Positions 46,297 to 55,907 of a stretch of 64,000 nt of DNA are shown piece after piece. Under the pieces are notes generated by a model. It was not told where the DNA came from, ran no database searches, and saw only the letters and a program-made list of their open reading frames with translations. The position numbers and the translations under genes are program-made. How positions within the stretch are numbered: position 1 is the first letter of the stretch; every line of letters begins with the position of its first letter. The DNA comes from Shewanella holmiensis (GTDB lineage: Bacteria > Pseudomonadota > Gammaproteobacteria > Enterobacterales > Shewanellaceae). The stretch lies in the NCBI RefSeq assembly GCF_025370255.1, contig NZ_JAMTCD010000001.1, forward strand, positions 248,001 through 312,000. Reading direction: 5' to 3'.

Positions 46297-48413
46297 TAGA
46301 TGTGTTTCACCCGACGTTTAACCTCTTCCTGCTTACCATAGTTAAACGGTCTCGCATCTGGACTGCCAAGATATCCACACACACGGCGAGTTACGGAAAC
46401 TCGGCTTGGCTCGTGGTTACCACATTTGGGGCAAACAAAGCCTTTACTGGTACAATTAAATTCCCCTAAAAATCCGCAATCATAACATTCATCAATAGGG
46501 GTGTTAGTGCCGTAATAAGGCACACGGCTATAACTGTAGTCCCAAACATCTTCAAGAGCATCAATGTTATGTTGCATATTTGGATATTCACCGTAGCAGA
46601 TAAACCCGCCATTGGTTATTTCAGGATAAGGTTGTTCAAAATCAATTTTATCAAACGGATTCACTTTCTTTTCAACATCTAAATGGAAACTATTGGTGTA
46701 GTAGCCTTTATCGGTTACCCCTTTTATCAGCCCGAACTCTTTAGCATCTAAATTACAGAAACGGCTACATAGGTTTTCACTCGGGGTACTGTACAGACTA
46801 AAGCCGTAGCCAGACTCTTGCTTCCATAGTTCGGTTTTTTGTTTTAAAAACGCCACAATCGCGATCGCTTTTTCACGTAAAAGTTCATCATCGAATACAT
46901 GAGTTTCAGTGCCATAAAGCGCATTAATGGTTTCGTGCAAGCCAATATAGCCTAATGAAATAGATGAGCGGCCGTGTTTGAAGATTTCACTGATATCATC
47001 ATCCGCCTTTAAGCGAACACCACAAGCGCCTTCCATATACAAAATCGGTGCAACACGGGCTTTCACCCCTACTAAGCGGGCAATACGTGTATCTAAAGCG
47101 CTTTTAGCAACCACTAATCGTTTTTCCAGCAGAGCATAAAACTGGCTTTCATCGCCTTTGGCTTCTATTGCGATGCGCGGCAGGTTTACACTTACCACAC
47201 CTAAATTGTTGCGTCCTTCATGTACAAGTTCACCATCTTGTTCATATGTGCCTAAAAAGGAACGACACCCCATAGGGGTTTTAAAGGAACCCGTCACTTT
47301 TTCAACTTGTTCATAATTCAAAATGTCAGGGTACATGCGCATACTGGCACAGGCTAGCGCTTGGCGTTTAATATCATAATTTACATCAGCAGCTTTATGG
47401 TTTACGCCATTTTTAATGGCAAAAACTAATTTGGGAAATACCGCCGTTTTACGATTTTTACCTAAGCCGGCCATCCGCACAGTTAAGATAGATTGCTGAA
47501 TTAAGCGCGACTCCCAACTGACCCCGAGACCAAAGCCAAAAGTAACAAAAGGCGTTTGACCATTAGCCGTGTGCAAGGTGTTGACTTCATATTCAAGCGA
47601 TTGAAATGCATCATGACATTCTTTTTCAGTTTGTGCAGAAGCAAAGGCTTCGGCGTCATCAATACACCATTTTTTACCTATTAGTAGATGTTTTTGATAA
47701 CTTTTCTGAACAAAAGGAGCTAAGACTTCATCAATGCGATTAATGGTCGTGCCGCCGTAAATATGGCTAGCTACCTGGGCAATAATTTGAGCAGTTACGG
47801 CTGTCGCCGTTGAAATCGATTTTGGGGTTTCGATTTCAGCATTACCCATTTTAAAGCCTTCAGTCAGCATGCCCGCTAGATCAATGAGCATGCAATTAAA
47901 CATCGGGAAAAATGGCGCGTAGTCTAAGTCATGGTAATGTAACTCACCGCGTTCATGGGCAATGACCACATCTTTTGGCAATAGATGTGTTTTGGCATAA
48001 TGTTTTGCCACAATGCCTGCAAGTAAATCACGCTGCGTCGGAATAACCTTAGCGTCTTTATTGGCATTTTCATTCAGAAGGCTGCTATCGCTTTGTTCAA
48101 CTAAACCTCGTATCTCGCGATTTAGCTTACTTTTGGTTTCGCGACTGACATCACGGTCATGACGATATTCAATATAATGACGGGCAACAGATTTAAACGG
48201 GCCAGACATTAAGATATTTTCAACCGCATCTTGCAGTTGATGAATATCCACTTCCGCCTGTCCTATAAACTGCTTTTCGACTACCGCGGCTAAAGTATGT
48301 GCATAATCGCTGTCTGATTGCCCTGCAGAGTCCATTGCTGCGATAACAGCTGCTTCAATTCGACTTGCATCAAATACTGTACGGCAACCGTCCCGTTTAA
48401 TAACAACCAACAT
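46296..48413 (-). CDS. nrdD: Anaerobic ribonucleoside-triphosphate reductase
   Basis: 705 residues. An N-terminal ATP-cone (about 1-95, VIKRDGCRTVFDASRIEAAV) is followed by the catalytic domain. The C-terminal zinc site is CYDCGFLGEFNCTSKGFVCPKCG (two CxxC pairs), and the glycyl radical Gly lies in RRVCGYLGS. It makes dNTPs without oxygen. NrdR-type and FNR-type sites lie upstream. Operon with nrdG. Confidence 0.97.
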   Translation of the reverse strand: MLVVIKRDGCRTVFDASRIEAAVIAAMDSAGQSDSDYAHTLAAVVEKQFIGQAEVDIHQLQDAVENILMSGPFKSVARHYIEYRHDRDVSRETKSKLNREIRGLVEQSDSSLLNENANKDAKVIPTQRDLLAGIVAKHYAKTHLLPKDVVIAHERGELHYHDLDYAPFFPMFNCMLIDLAGMLTEGFKMGNAEIETPKSISTATAVTAQIIAQVASHIYGGTTINRIDEVLAPFVQKSYQKHLLIGKKWCIDDAEAFASAQTEKECHDAFQSLEYEVNTLHTANGQTPFVTFGFGLGVSWESRLIQQSILTVRMAGLGKNRKTAVFPKLVFAIKNGVNHKAADVNYDIKRQALACASMRMYPDILNYEQVEKVTGSFKTPMGCRSFLGTYEQDGELVHEGRNNLGVVSVNLPRIAIEAKGDESQFYALLEKRLVVAKSALDTRIARLVGVKARVAPILYMEGACGVRLKADDDISEIFKHGRSSISLGYIGLHETINALYGTETHVFDDELLREKAIAIVAFLKQKTELWKQESGYGFSLYSTPSENLCSRFCNLDAKEFGLIKGVTDKGYYTNSFHLDVEKKVNPFDKIDFEQPYPEITNGGFICYGEYPNMQHNIDALEDVWDYSYSRVPYYGTNTPIDECYDCGFLGEFNCTSKGFVCPKCGNHEPSRVSVTRRVCGYLGSPDARPFNYGKQEEVKRRVKHI

Positions 48414-48469
48414 GATTTATTCTCCTTTAGCGCCGCATAAACTACATATCGACATAAAAAACACACATA

Positions 48470-48485
48470 ACACTATATGTTGTGT
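48470..48485. promoter_or_regulatory. NrdR box upstream of nrdD
   Basis: ACACTATATGTTGTGT matches the palindromic NrdR box (ACACWATATATWGTGT) almost exactly. A weaker partner, AAACTACATATCGACA at 48439-48454, lies exactly 31 bp away, the three-turn spacing usual for paired NrdR boxes. Confidence 0.8.
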
Positions 48486-48513
48486 ATTAAGCGCTAACTA
48501 ATCATCAGGCGCA

Positions 48514-48527
48514 TTGATCTGGATCAT
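48514..48527. promoter_or_regulatory. FNR/EtrA-type site upstream of nrdD
   Basis: TTGATCTGGATCAT fits the FNR consensus TTGAT-N4-ATCAA with one mismatch, about 100 bases before nrdD, as expected for an anaerobically induced operon. Confidence 0.72.
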
Positions 48528-48636
48528 CATTATTTACGCTAAAGGAAAGCAAGATAAATTTGTGCGACTCACTCCAGCGATCATAGTTTTGCCACTTGAC
48601 CGCTGAAGTAAAACTGACTATTACACGGATGATAAA

Positions 48637-49602
48637 TTAATTTTTAATCGATGCATTGATTAAATGCGCGATATCTTCAACTGCTTTTCTGCCCGCTGCA
48701 ATGGCTTCTTCGGCGCGGTGAAATTCCATCGTACCTATATCTGTCACGTCTGGAATAATACAAATATCTGGCGGGTCACCCATCAGCCGCGCCCGTTTAT
48801 GTCTTTGCTCTAAAATATCCATAGATTGAGACATCACTGCCAACATCCCGGGGTGAGACTTACTGCCCATTGCAAACTTGTCGGTTAGACTGGCTATATA
48901 ATCTTTGCCCTTCCCCAGCAAATCCATAAATCCAGATTCTTGTTGTTCAGTTTGAGCCACTGATTTTTCAACCACTGGCGATTTTTCACTATTAATTTGC
49001 TGCGGCAATATCTGTAGCTGGGTGCGCCGATAACCGTTCAAATCGACCGCAATCACAATATCAACGTCAAGTGCCCTGCACAAAGACACCGGCACAGGGT
49101 TTACCACAGCGCCATCCACCAACCATCTGCCAGCTTGCTGAACTGGAGGTAAAAATCCTGGCATTGAACAGGAGGCCCGAACTGCATGCCTTAATGGACC
49201 TTGCCTAAACCAAATTTCTTGGCCAGTATACAAATCGGTGGCAACTGCAGCAAAAGGTTTGGCTAAACTTTCGATATCGATAGCACCAATGCGTGCAGAC
49301 ATCACATCAAATACTTTTTCCCCGCTAATTAAACCGCCTTTTCGCCAACTGATATCCATTAAACTAATAATGTCCCAACTTGAAAAGCCACATACCCAAT
49401 TTTTTAATTCCGCTAGGTTATCATTAGCATATGCAGCACCAACAAGTGCGCCAACAGAACAACCAGCAACTTTGTCAGGATAAACGCCCAGTTCAGCCAG
49501 CCCTTCTAGCACGCCAATATGTGCCCAGCCTTTCGCAGCACCACTTCCTAAGGCAAGCCCTACTCTTGGCTTTGTTTTGGGTGAATGATGAATCGCTACC
49601 AT
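48637..49602 (-). CDS. rssA: Patatin-like phospholipase, RssA type
   Basis: 321 residues. The oxyanion motif GLALGSGAAKGWAHIGVLEGL, nucleophile elbow GCSVG and catalytic Asp in VDGAVVNPVPVSL are all present. Length and motifs fit RssA/YchK. In this copy an insertion of about 60 residues follows the Asp motif (LQILPQQINSEKSPVVEKSV). The lipid substrate is unknown. No rssB follows. Confidence 0.85.
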   Translation of the reverse strand: MVAIHHSPKTKPRVGLALGSGAAKGWAHIGVLEGLAELGVYPDKVAGCSVGALVGAAYANDNLAELKNWVCGFSSWDIISLMDISWRKGGLISGEKVFDVMSARIGAIDIESLAKPFAAVATDLYTGQEIWFRQGPLRHAVRASCSMPGFLPPVQQAGRWLVDGAVVNPVPVSLCRALDVDIVIAVDLNGYRRTQLQILPQQINSEKSPVVEKSVAQTEQQESGFMDLLGKGKDYIASLTDKFAMGSKSHPGMLAVMSQSMDILEQRHKRARLMGDPPDICIIPDVTDIGTMEFHRAEEAIAAGRKAVEDIAHLINASIKN

Positions 49603-49967
49603 GTATTTAAATTCCTTTGGGATGACGTTAGCTTAAATGTAGGATTTTATTATCAAACATCTGAATTCCAACATCTTGTATAATAATGCTCAAACGATTG
49701 ATTATGGTTCACTCAATCGACCTGACAATTATCAGCGCTTATGTTAAAACGCATGGAAAAACGCTAACTTAAACCATGTTTGAAACAATTCGCGCAAATG
49801 AGAGATAACCTTAATATCAATCTTAAAAGTGAATTAAATCTTAAATAAACGCCCAGCGCCGTTTTTTGTTATCACCGGCAATCCTCGCCATAAAAAGTCA
49901 TTCCACTCCCAATTGACTAGAACTCTGCTTTTCAAATCAATTCATAGCATAAACAAGCAAGCTGTTA
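49603..49967. other. Divergent spacer between patatin and helicase genes
   Basis: About 365 bases with the leaders of two divergent genes. No small ORF with a ribosome binding site and no repeat seen. Confidence 0.4.
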
Positions 49968-49997
49968 TTGGCTATAGCCAGTATATACAGCTATAAT
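49968..49997 (+). promoter_or_regulatory. Sigma-70 promoter of the DEAD-box gene
   Basis: TTGGCT and a perfect TATAAT are separated by 18 bases. The -10 overlaps the upstream ATG (49996), which therefore cannot be the translation start. Confidence 0.65.
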
Positions 49998-50028
49998 GTC
50001 GGGCTATTATTTTTTAGGGGATCCACCT

Positions 50029-51384
50029 TTGCAGTTTTCTGATTTTTCGCTTGATAAACGCTTGTTAGACAGTTTGAAGCACATGGGTATCACTACCCCC
50101 ACAGAGATCCAAGAACAAGCCTTACCTATTGCCCTTGCGGGTAAAGATTTGATGGCGTCATCGAAAACTGGCTCGGGGAAAACCTTAGCATTTTTATTGC
50201 CAGCAATGCAGCGGATCATTTCGACCAGAGCGCTGTCGAAAAAAGACCCTCGGGTACTCATTTTGTTGCCTACGCGTGAACTTGCACAGCAAGTATATGG
50301 CCAGCTTAGGTTACTGGTGGCTAACACTCAGTACAAAGCCATGAGTGTACTCGGCGGTGAAAATTTTAATGACCAAGCTAAAGGCCTAGCACGTGAACCG
50401 CATTTTATTGTGGCCACACCGGGACGAATTGCTGACCATCTACAACAACGGCATTTATTTTTAAATGGCTTAGAATTACTGATCCTTGATGAAGCTGATC
50501 GCATGCTAGACCTAGGTTTTGCGCCGCAATTGAAAGCCATCAATGATGCTGCTGACCATAAACGTCGTCAGACATTAATGTTTTCAGCCACGTTAGATCA
50601 TCAAAGTATCAATGACATTGCCACAACGCTTTTGAATAACCCAAGTCATGTTGCCATTGGCGCAAGTTATGCCGAACATAAAGACATTGAGCAAAAAATG
50701 CTGTTTGCTGATCACTTAGATCACAAACAGGCTTTACTAAGCCACCTATTGAAGCAGCCTGAAAACAAGCAAACAATTGTGTTCACTGCAACCAGAGCGG
50801 ATACCGAGCGCTTAGCTTCTTTACTTGCTGAACAAGGTTTTTCAACATCGGCTTTAAGCGGTGAATTAAAGCAATCGGCACGTAACCAAATTATGGATCA
50901 GTTCAGTAGAGGTCAGCAGCAAATTCTGGTTACGACCGATGTCGCATCTCGTGGTTTAGATTTAATTAACGTGTCATTAGTGGTTAACTTTGACATGCCA
51001 AAATTTGCCGAAGAATATGTGCACCGCATTGGCCGCACTGGCCGTGCTGGCGCAAAAGGCGTCGCAGTTTCTCTTGTAGGCCCTAAAGATTGGCAAAGTT
51101 TTTTACAAGTACAGTCATTTTTACGTAAAAACTTTGAGTTTAGCGCCATCGACGGCTTACCGGCTAAGTTTTCAGGGCTAACTAAGCAAGCAAGTACTAA
51201 AGCCGTTAACGCTAAGCCTAAGGCTAAATCCGCCACCGCAGCTAAAGCGAAGCAAAAGCCTAAGGCTGCTCCGAAGCGCGATAAAAGATTTATTACCGGT
51301 GTTGATGTGGGTGATGCCCCTATGCGCCGTAAAGCCAAACCACTGCCGATTATTGAACAAGATAACAAAGATAGTGAAGATTAA
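50029..51384 (+). CDS. DEAD-box RNA helicase, SrmB-like
   Basis: 451 residues from a TTG (MQFSDFSLDKRLL), chosen because AGGGGA lies directly upstream and the only earlier ATG lies in the promoter -10. The helicase motifs are ASSKTGSGKT (I), PTRELAQQ (Ia), ILDEADRMLD (II), FSATL (III), TTDVASRGLD (V) and HRIGRTGRAG (VI). A basic Lys/Ala-rich tail starts at about residue 390. The order and tail resemble SrmB (50S assembly) more than RhlE, but this is not certain. DUF3010 follows. Confidence 0.9.
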   Translation: MQFSDFSLDKRLLDSLKHMGITTPTEIQEQALPIALAGKDLMASSKTGSGKTLAFLLPAMQRIISTRALSKKDPRVLILLPTRELAQQVYGQLRLLVANTQYKAMSVLGGENFNDQAKGLAREPHFIVATPGRIADHLQQRHLFLNGLELLILDEADRMLDLGFAPQLKAINDAADHKRRQTLMFSATLDHQSINDIATTLLNNPSHVAIGASYAEHKDIEQKMLFADHLDHKQALLSHLLKQPENKQTIVFTATRADTERLASLLAEQGFSTSALSGELKQSARNQIMDQFSRGQQQILVTTDVASRGLDLINVSLVVNFDMPKFAEEYVHRIGRTGRAGAKGVAVSLVGPKDWQSFLQVQSFLRKNFEFSAIDGLPAKFSGLTKQASTKAVNAKPKAKSATAAKAKQKPKAAPKRDKRFITGVDVGDAPMRRKAKPLPIIEQDNKDSED

Positions 51385-51450
51385 TAGTTAAGTGATTGAG
51401 ACGGTTAAACCCCGTCATCATTTGAATAGTGTGTAAGAGTAAGGATTAAC

Positions 51451-51888
51451 ATGAAAGTTTGTGGTGTAGAGTTAAAAGGTGGCGAAGCCATCATCAGTTT
51501 ATTAAGTTATGAAGGCGAAACCTTCAACGTACCAAGTTGTCGTAAGGTGTCTTTTGCGGTTTCAGATTCAGCCTCAACGGAGTCAATTCGTGATTTTCAT
51601 TTTGCGTTTCATAAGCTAATGGAAGATTACAAAATTGATCAAATTGCCATTATTGAGCGTGAACAAAAAGGTAAATTAGCGGGCAGTGCTACTAGCTTTA
51701 AATTAGAAGCCGCTATTCAATTAACTGAATTACCTGTGGTGATGATTTCGCCTGTCACGATTAAAGAGCAACTTAAGCGTAATCCACCGCAAGCAGATTT
51801 TGATTCATTAGACTTAAAACGGGTACAACAAAATGCGTTTGAGGTAGCCTATGTACATCATAACCGTTTAATTTTCGGTAAAGTCTAA
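51451..51888 (+). CDS. DUF3010 family protein
   Basis: 145 residues: MKVCGVELKGGEAIISLL through SFKLEAAIQLTELPVVMISPVTIKEQLKRNPP. It has an RNase H-like beginning typical of DUF3010 (inference). No catalytic set is obvious. 66 bases after the helicase gene and probably co-transcribed. Function unknown. Confidence 0.82.
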   Translation: MKVCGVELKGGEAIISLLSYEGETFNVPSCRKVSFAVSDSASTESIRDFHFAFHKLMEDYKIDQIAIIEREQKGKLAGSATSFKLEAAIQLTELPVVMISPVTIKEQLKRNPPQADFDSLDLKRVQQNAFEVAYVHHNRLIFGKV

Positions 51889-51983
51889 CTAAGCAGCAAT
51901 CTGCTTATCGACCACTGAAGATGTGTGCGCTATTAACAGCTAAACATTGTTATTAGCGCAAAATTTGTTTGAAGCCTTAGATT

Positions 51984-52619
51984 ATGCCTATCACTAAAAA
52001 AACCGCTAAAGCCCCACCCAAAATGCCGTTGAAATCACCTAGCCAATCTCTTAAGCCTAAAATGGACATGAGTCAGCTAATCACCAGTGATGATATTAAA
52101 AAGCAGCAAAGTGAACGCAGTCCAATGCGTTATTTATCGGGCTATAGACCTGAAATTGTTAATCAAATTCAATCATTAGTGGACAACAACAAGCTTGCTG
52201 AGCATTTTTTACAGCGCTACCCTAGAATCCATGACATTCGCACAGACAAAGCACTTTATGATATGGCGATAGCAATTAAAAATGCACATATGCGTCAATC
52301 CGATCCCTTAGCTAAGGTCATCTTTGATGACAAAATTAACTTAAGTCACCATGCCCTTGGCTTACATTCCTATGTAAATAGACGTCAGGGGAACAAAGTA
52401 AAAGCCAAAAATGAAATTCGAATCTCATCTCGCCTAAAGCACACGCCTATTGAATTACTACAAATGGTAGTCGTGCATGAACTGGCACACTTACGTGAAA
52501 AAGAGCATAACAAAGCTTTTTATCAGTTATGTACTTTTATGCTGGCAGATTACCACCAACTTGAATTTGACATGCGAGTCTGGTTAGTTGCTGACGAAGT
52601 TGGCCAATCGCCTTATTAA
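51984..52619 (+). CDS. YgjP-like zinc metallopeptidase
   Basis: 211 residues. The HExxH-type motif VVVHELAHLREKEHNKAFYQL is diagnostic for the YgjP/DUF45 family, with the third ligand His in the EHNKAF stretch. The first 30 residues are basic and Pro-rich (KKTAKAPPKMPLKSPSQ) and look disordered. The target is unknown. A MITE copy begins three bases after its stop. Confidence 0.85.
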   Translation: MPITKKTAKAPPKMPLKSPSQSLKPKMDMSQLITSDDIKKQQSERSPMRYLSGYRPEIVNQIQSLVDNNKLAEHFLQRYPRIHDIRTDKALYDMAIAIKNAHMRQSDPLAKVIFDDKINLSHHALGLHSYVNRRQGNKVKAKNEIRISSRLKHTPIELLQMVVVHELAHLREKEHNKAFYQLCTFMLADYHQLEFDMRVWLVADEVGQSPY

Positions 52620-52621
52620 CT

Positions 52622-52820
52622 AACCAGAACTCTGGATAACAACTTGCTTTCTAGAGGCTATTTTTTACTGATAACTGTGCTAAATTTATTTGCAATAGGC
52701 CAGCTATTGACGCACAAATTTGCCTTGTTCTAAGAAAAAATATCTCTCTAGAATACATGGCTTAGATATATGTTTTTTAATTTCATAAACTTAGCCAATC
52801 TCTTATCCAGAGTTCAGGTT
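52622..52820. mobile_element. MITE-like element, copy B
   Basis: 199 bp, about 94% identical to copy A (28482-28679), with terminal inverted repeats AACCAGAACTCTGGATAA and TTATCCAGAGTTCAGGTT (one mismatch). The flanks are AACT and AACG, an imperfect candidate duplication. No coding capacity. It lies directly behind the YgjP-like gene and may supply its 3' end. Confidence 0.88.
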
Positions 52821-52983
52821 AACGAAGGTCATAATGCGCTTACAAAGTGCATAAACCCATCACTCTCTGATTAGCTCGTTAAGATAAAGACACCAAACAT
52901 CTTTGCAAGGTGCAAGTTTCTCACTCAGTGCCTACGGGTTGTGATTTCAATCTAGTTTACAGAGACTATAACCAGTGTTGAGA

Positions 52984-54108
52984 TTAAATATCGACCCCAA
53001 AGCCAATAATAAGCTGAAAATCATCTCTCTCCGGAACCTGGCCATCAGTCTCAGCTCGAGGGTTACTGCTTCTGTCCCATACTAATGACAGGTCTAGATC
53101 AAACATATCGGTTAACTCTACGACAATTCCGGTAACGGCATGATGAGTATAACCGCCAGAATTTTGATTACCCAATTGCATGCGATAATCAGCATTGAAA
53201 TCAATCGAGTCGGTCAGCTCAGTACTAAAAGTAGTGTCGACAAACAAAGTGCCACTACTTTCATTATCATCCTCGCCTAACTCAACCTCTTTAAAATTCG
53301 TCATGGTATAAGCGGGACCACCACTGATACTCCACTCGGTTTTGGCCGTATCAATAATACTATAACCGACACCCGAACCTAGGGTGATTCTAGATGAAAT
53401 ATTCATAAAGGGATCGGTATAGTATTCAACAAATACTGGTCGTAAGAAGAACTGATTAGATAAAAACCAATCGAAAAAGCTGTTTACACGGTGATTATTA
53501 GTGGTTTTCTCGTCGCCGGATTTACTGTAATTACCCAGATAATCGGTCCTAAAACGTGATTCAGTGGTTCTACGGATCATTCTAGCTTTAGCTGAGTAAT
53601 CAATTTGGTCATTATTGCCAGAGCGCAGATTAGCCCCTAAAGACATAGTACTCGACCAATAATTGGCTTCATGCGGCTCACCGGCAATAATAGTAATGAT
53701 ATCATTAAGATTAAATACCACGCCATCAAGATAGCCATGACCATCTTGGATCAACAAACGCCCACTACGAGTAGATAAATCGGAAAAGCCAATGCTCACT
53801 GCCCCGCGACTTTGCAACACAATCACATCTTCCCAGTCGACAATAAGCGTACCAAGTTGATCACTCTTAAACTCTAGCTTATTGCCATACAGATGTTTAA
53901 TTTTGCCTTTAAGCAATTCATTGCTGTTTAACTGTAGCCAATCATACTTATCGCCCACAGGTACTCGAACCTGCATCGGAGTAAATTGGTGCTCAACGTT
54001 TTGTTGTTCTGTTAGCGCTTGTGCTACGACATTGGAACAAATTAAATAGCTACAGAAAGTAAAAGCGAACGGTTTAAAGGTTCGCTTTACATTTAAAAAG
54101 CGGATCAT
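52984..54108 (-). CDS. DUF481 outer-membrane beta-barrel protein
   Basis: 374 residues. The signal peptide ends near CSNVVAQA. A first domain of about 120 residues (RVPVGDKYDWLQLNSNELLKG, LIVDWEDVIVLQ) is followed by a DUF481 barrel (SLGANLRSGNNDQIDYSAKARM through FQLIIGFGVDI). DUF481 barrels are also called YdiY-like salt-induced proteins. Ligand unknown. Confidence 0.86.
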   Translation of the reverse strand: MIRFLNVKRTFKPFAFTFCSYLICSNVVAQALTEQQNVEHQFTPMQVRVPVGDKYDWLQLNSNELLKGKIKHLYGNKLEFKSDQLGTLIVDWEDVIVLQSRGAVSIGFSDLSTRSGRLLIQDGHGYLDGVVFNLNDIITIIAGEPHEANYWSSTMSLGANLRSGNNDQIDYSAKARMIRRTTESRFRTDYLGNYSKSGDEKTTNNHRVNSFFDWFLSNQFFLRPVFVEYYTDPFMNISSRITLGSGVGYSIIDTAKTEWSISGGPAYTMTNFKEVELGEDDNESSGTLFVDTTFSTELTDSIDFNADYRMQLGNQNSGGYTHHAVTGIVVELTDMFDLDLSLVWDRSSNPRAETDGQVPERDDFQLIIGFGVDI

Positions 54109-54267
54109 GTAAGTTTTCCATTGGCTGCAGCTAACCTGTAAGCTGCAATTAAGTGATAATCGGTTGATATTTTAAAGCCTAGCACCAGCTTAAACAACTG
54201 CTAGAAGCTAGCATATCAGCTGAATTTGATGATGTTAATGAGTAAGATAACGGACTTATTTTAAGCA

Positions 54268-54296
54268 AAAAAAACTGCAGCTATTAGCTGCAGTTT
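54268..54296 (-). terminator. Terminator of the M23 peptidase gene
   Basis: AAACTGCAGCT and AGCTGCAGTTT with loop ATT; on the minus strand a run of eight T follows. Confidence 0.93.
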
Positions 54297-54323
54297 ATTG
54301 GAATAAGTCAGTTAAATAATAAA

Positions 54324-55598
54324 CTAACCAAGTTCCATCATCATTTTTCGACTTCTTACGATAGACTCAAATTCAGATAATTCTTTTTTGGGTAAGGTTT
54401 TTGCTTCTGCAATATTGGCTTTCATTGGATCAACCGGACGTCCATTAACATGGAACTCATAATGTAAATGAGGGCCCGTAGATGCGCCTGTATTACCCGA
54501 TAATGCGATAACTTGGCCACGCTTAACACGTTGGCCTTTTTTCACTTTAAACTTGGATAAGTGTAAATAACGAGTACGCACTTTGTTGTCATGTTCAATG
54601 ACAATGTACTTACCAGCAAACGCGTGGTTTGCCACTAAAGTCACGACACCTTCACCTGGGGCGACAACATTAGTCCCTACTGGAGTGGCGAAATCGGTAC
54701 CGTTGTGAGGACGCACTCGACCAGTTATAGGATGCTTACGTTTTGGATTAAAACGCGAACTCATACGATAATTTTTATATAACGGCACACGCTGAAATGC
54801 TGGCGCTAAGCTTTGGCCTTTTTCATCGTAGTAGTTACCATCAAGATGTTGGAATGCTGTAATGTCTCTACGACCAGTGTGAATTTGAATGCCTTCAACA
54901 TTCGTAGTACCAGTTGATTCACCAGCAATAAATTGATCATTCATCAAAACAGAGAAACGATCACCAGCGCGTAATTCACGAGCAAAATTTAATTTACTCT
55001 TTAATAGATTTTCAATTTTAGCAATTTCTGCAGCACTTAAGCCCGCAGCTTTTGCAGATAAATAGAATGAACCATTAATCTCACCGCCAACCACACGATT
55101 TTGCCACATACCTTCTATATTAATATCTTCAACTTCAAAAGAACCGTCTTCAAATCGGGTAAAAACCACTTGGTGTGCTGGGGTAAAATATAATTCCATT
55201 TTGGTTAGTTGGCCCTGGCCATCATCCCAAAATTGAATGCGGTTACCAGGCATTAACGTGTCTAATGCTAATACTTCTAAATCAGCTTCAAGCACTTTAT
55301 ACATGGTTTTCTGATCGATACCCGCCATTTCAAACAATTTACTCAAGGTATCACCTCGAGCAATAACATGTTCAAGAATAGGGGTCGGTTCATTAATGCT
55401 GGTATTTATCTTAGCTGGAGCGCTGATATTGGGAATTAATGAGTCAATATCGAGTGCAACTGGGATGCGTTTTGATGAAAACTCTTGTTGAGTCGGCCAC
55501 AATATGACTGCACCAATAACAAAAACACTCGCCAGTAAGACTTTTTTATGCAAATTGGGCAAGTTAGATAAACTTGCAGATGGCTTTTCAAAGCCCAT
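54324..55598 (-). CDS. mepM: Murein DD-endopeptidase MepM-type (M23)
   Basis: 424 residues from MGFEKPSAS. An in-frame TTG eight codons earlier has AGGTGG upstream and is also possible. One N-terminal membrane anchor (KVLLASVFVIGAVILW), a LysM/OapA-like domain (ILEHVIARGDTLSKLFEMAG), and a C-terminal LytM domain with HNGTDFATPVGTNV and GPHLHYEFHVNG (zinc ligands H, D, H). It cleaves DD-crosslinks in peptidoglycan to let the wall expand. The domain order equals E. coli MepM (440 residues). Confidence 0.92.
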   Translation of the reverse strand: MGFEKPSASLSNLPNLHKKVLLASVFVIGAVILWPTQQEFSSKRIPVALDIDSLIPNISAPAKINTSINEPTPILEHVIARGDTLSKLFEMAGIDQKTMYKVLEADLEVLALDTLMPGNRIQFWDDGQGQLTKMELYFTPAHQVVFTRFEDGSFEVEDINIEGMWQNRVVGGEINGSFYLSAKAAGLSAAEIAKIENLLKSKLNFARELRAGDRFSVLMNDQFIAGESTGTTNVEGIQIHTGRRDITAFQHLDGNYYDEKGQSLAPAFQRVPLYKNYRMSSRFNPKRKHPITGRVRPHNGTDFATPVGTNVVAPGEGVVTLVANHAFAGKYIVIEHDNKVRTRYLHLSKFKVKKGQRVKRGQVIALSGNTGASTGPHLHYEFHVNGRPVDPMKANIAEAKTLPKKELSEFESIVRSRKMMMELG

Positions 55599-55907
55599 AA
55601 TTTTACTCGTTAGCAATCTGTAATCCACCTAAAAGTGTTTTGTTATTATTTATTGTTATTAATTTTCTGACTTTTATTGCAAATCTTATTGCGTGTTATC
55701 AATGTGTTAATGAAAAATTAATCAATAAAGTATTTATCATTAAAATGTATCGACAGATACCTTGTTCCACAATGATAAAATTTCATGTGCTCTGTTATAT
55801 CAAATTATTGTCATATTACAAATATAAAATGTGGTGTTTTTACATTATTTTTTAGGCTGGATGCCACTATTAGCAGGAGATTGAGCCAGATCACACTCTA
55901 ATTTTAC

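Noticed and set aside
55640..55855. A 71-codon plus-strand frame between mepM and sbcC
   Set aside because: Extremely AT-rich with Ile/Tyr/Phe/Cys bias, no ribosome binding site and no recognisable domain; treated as promoter-region DNA.
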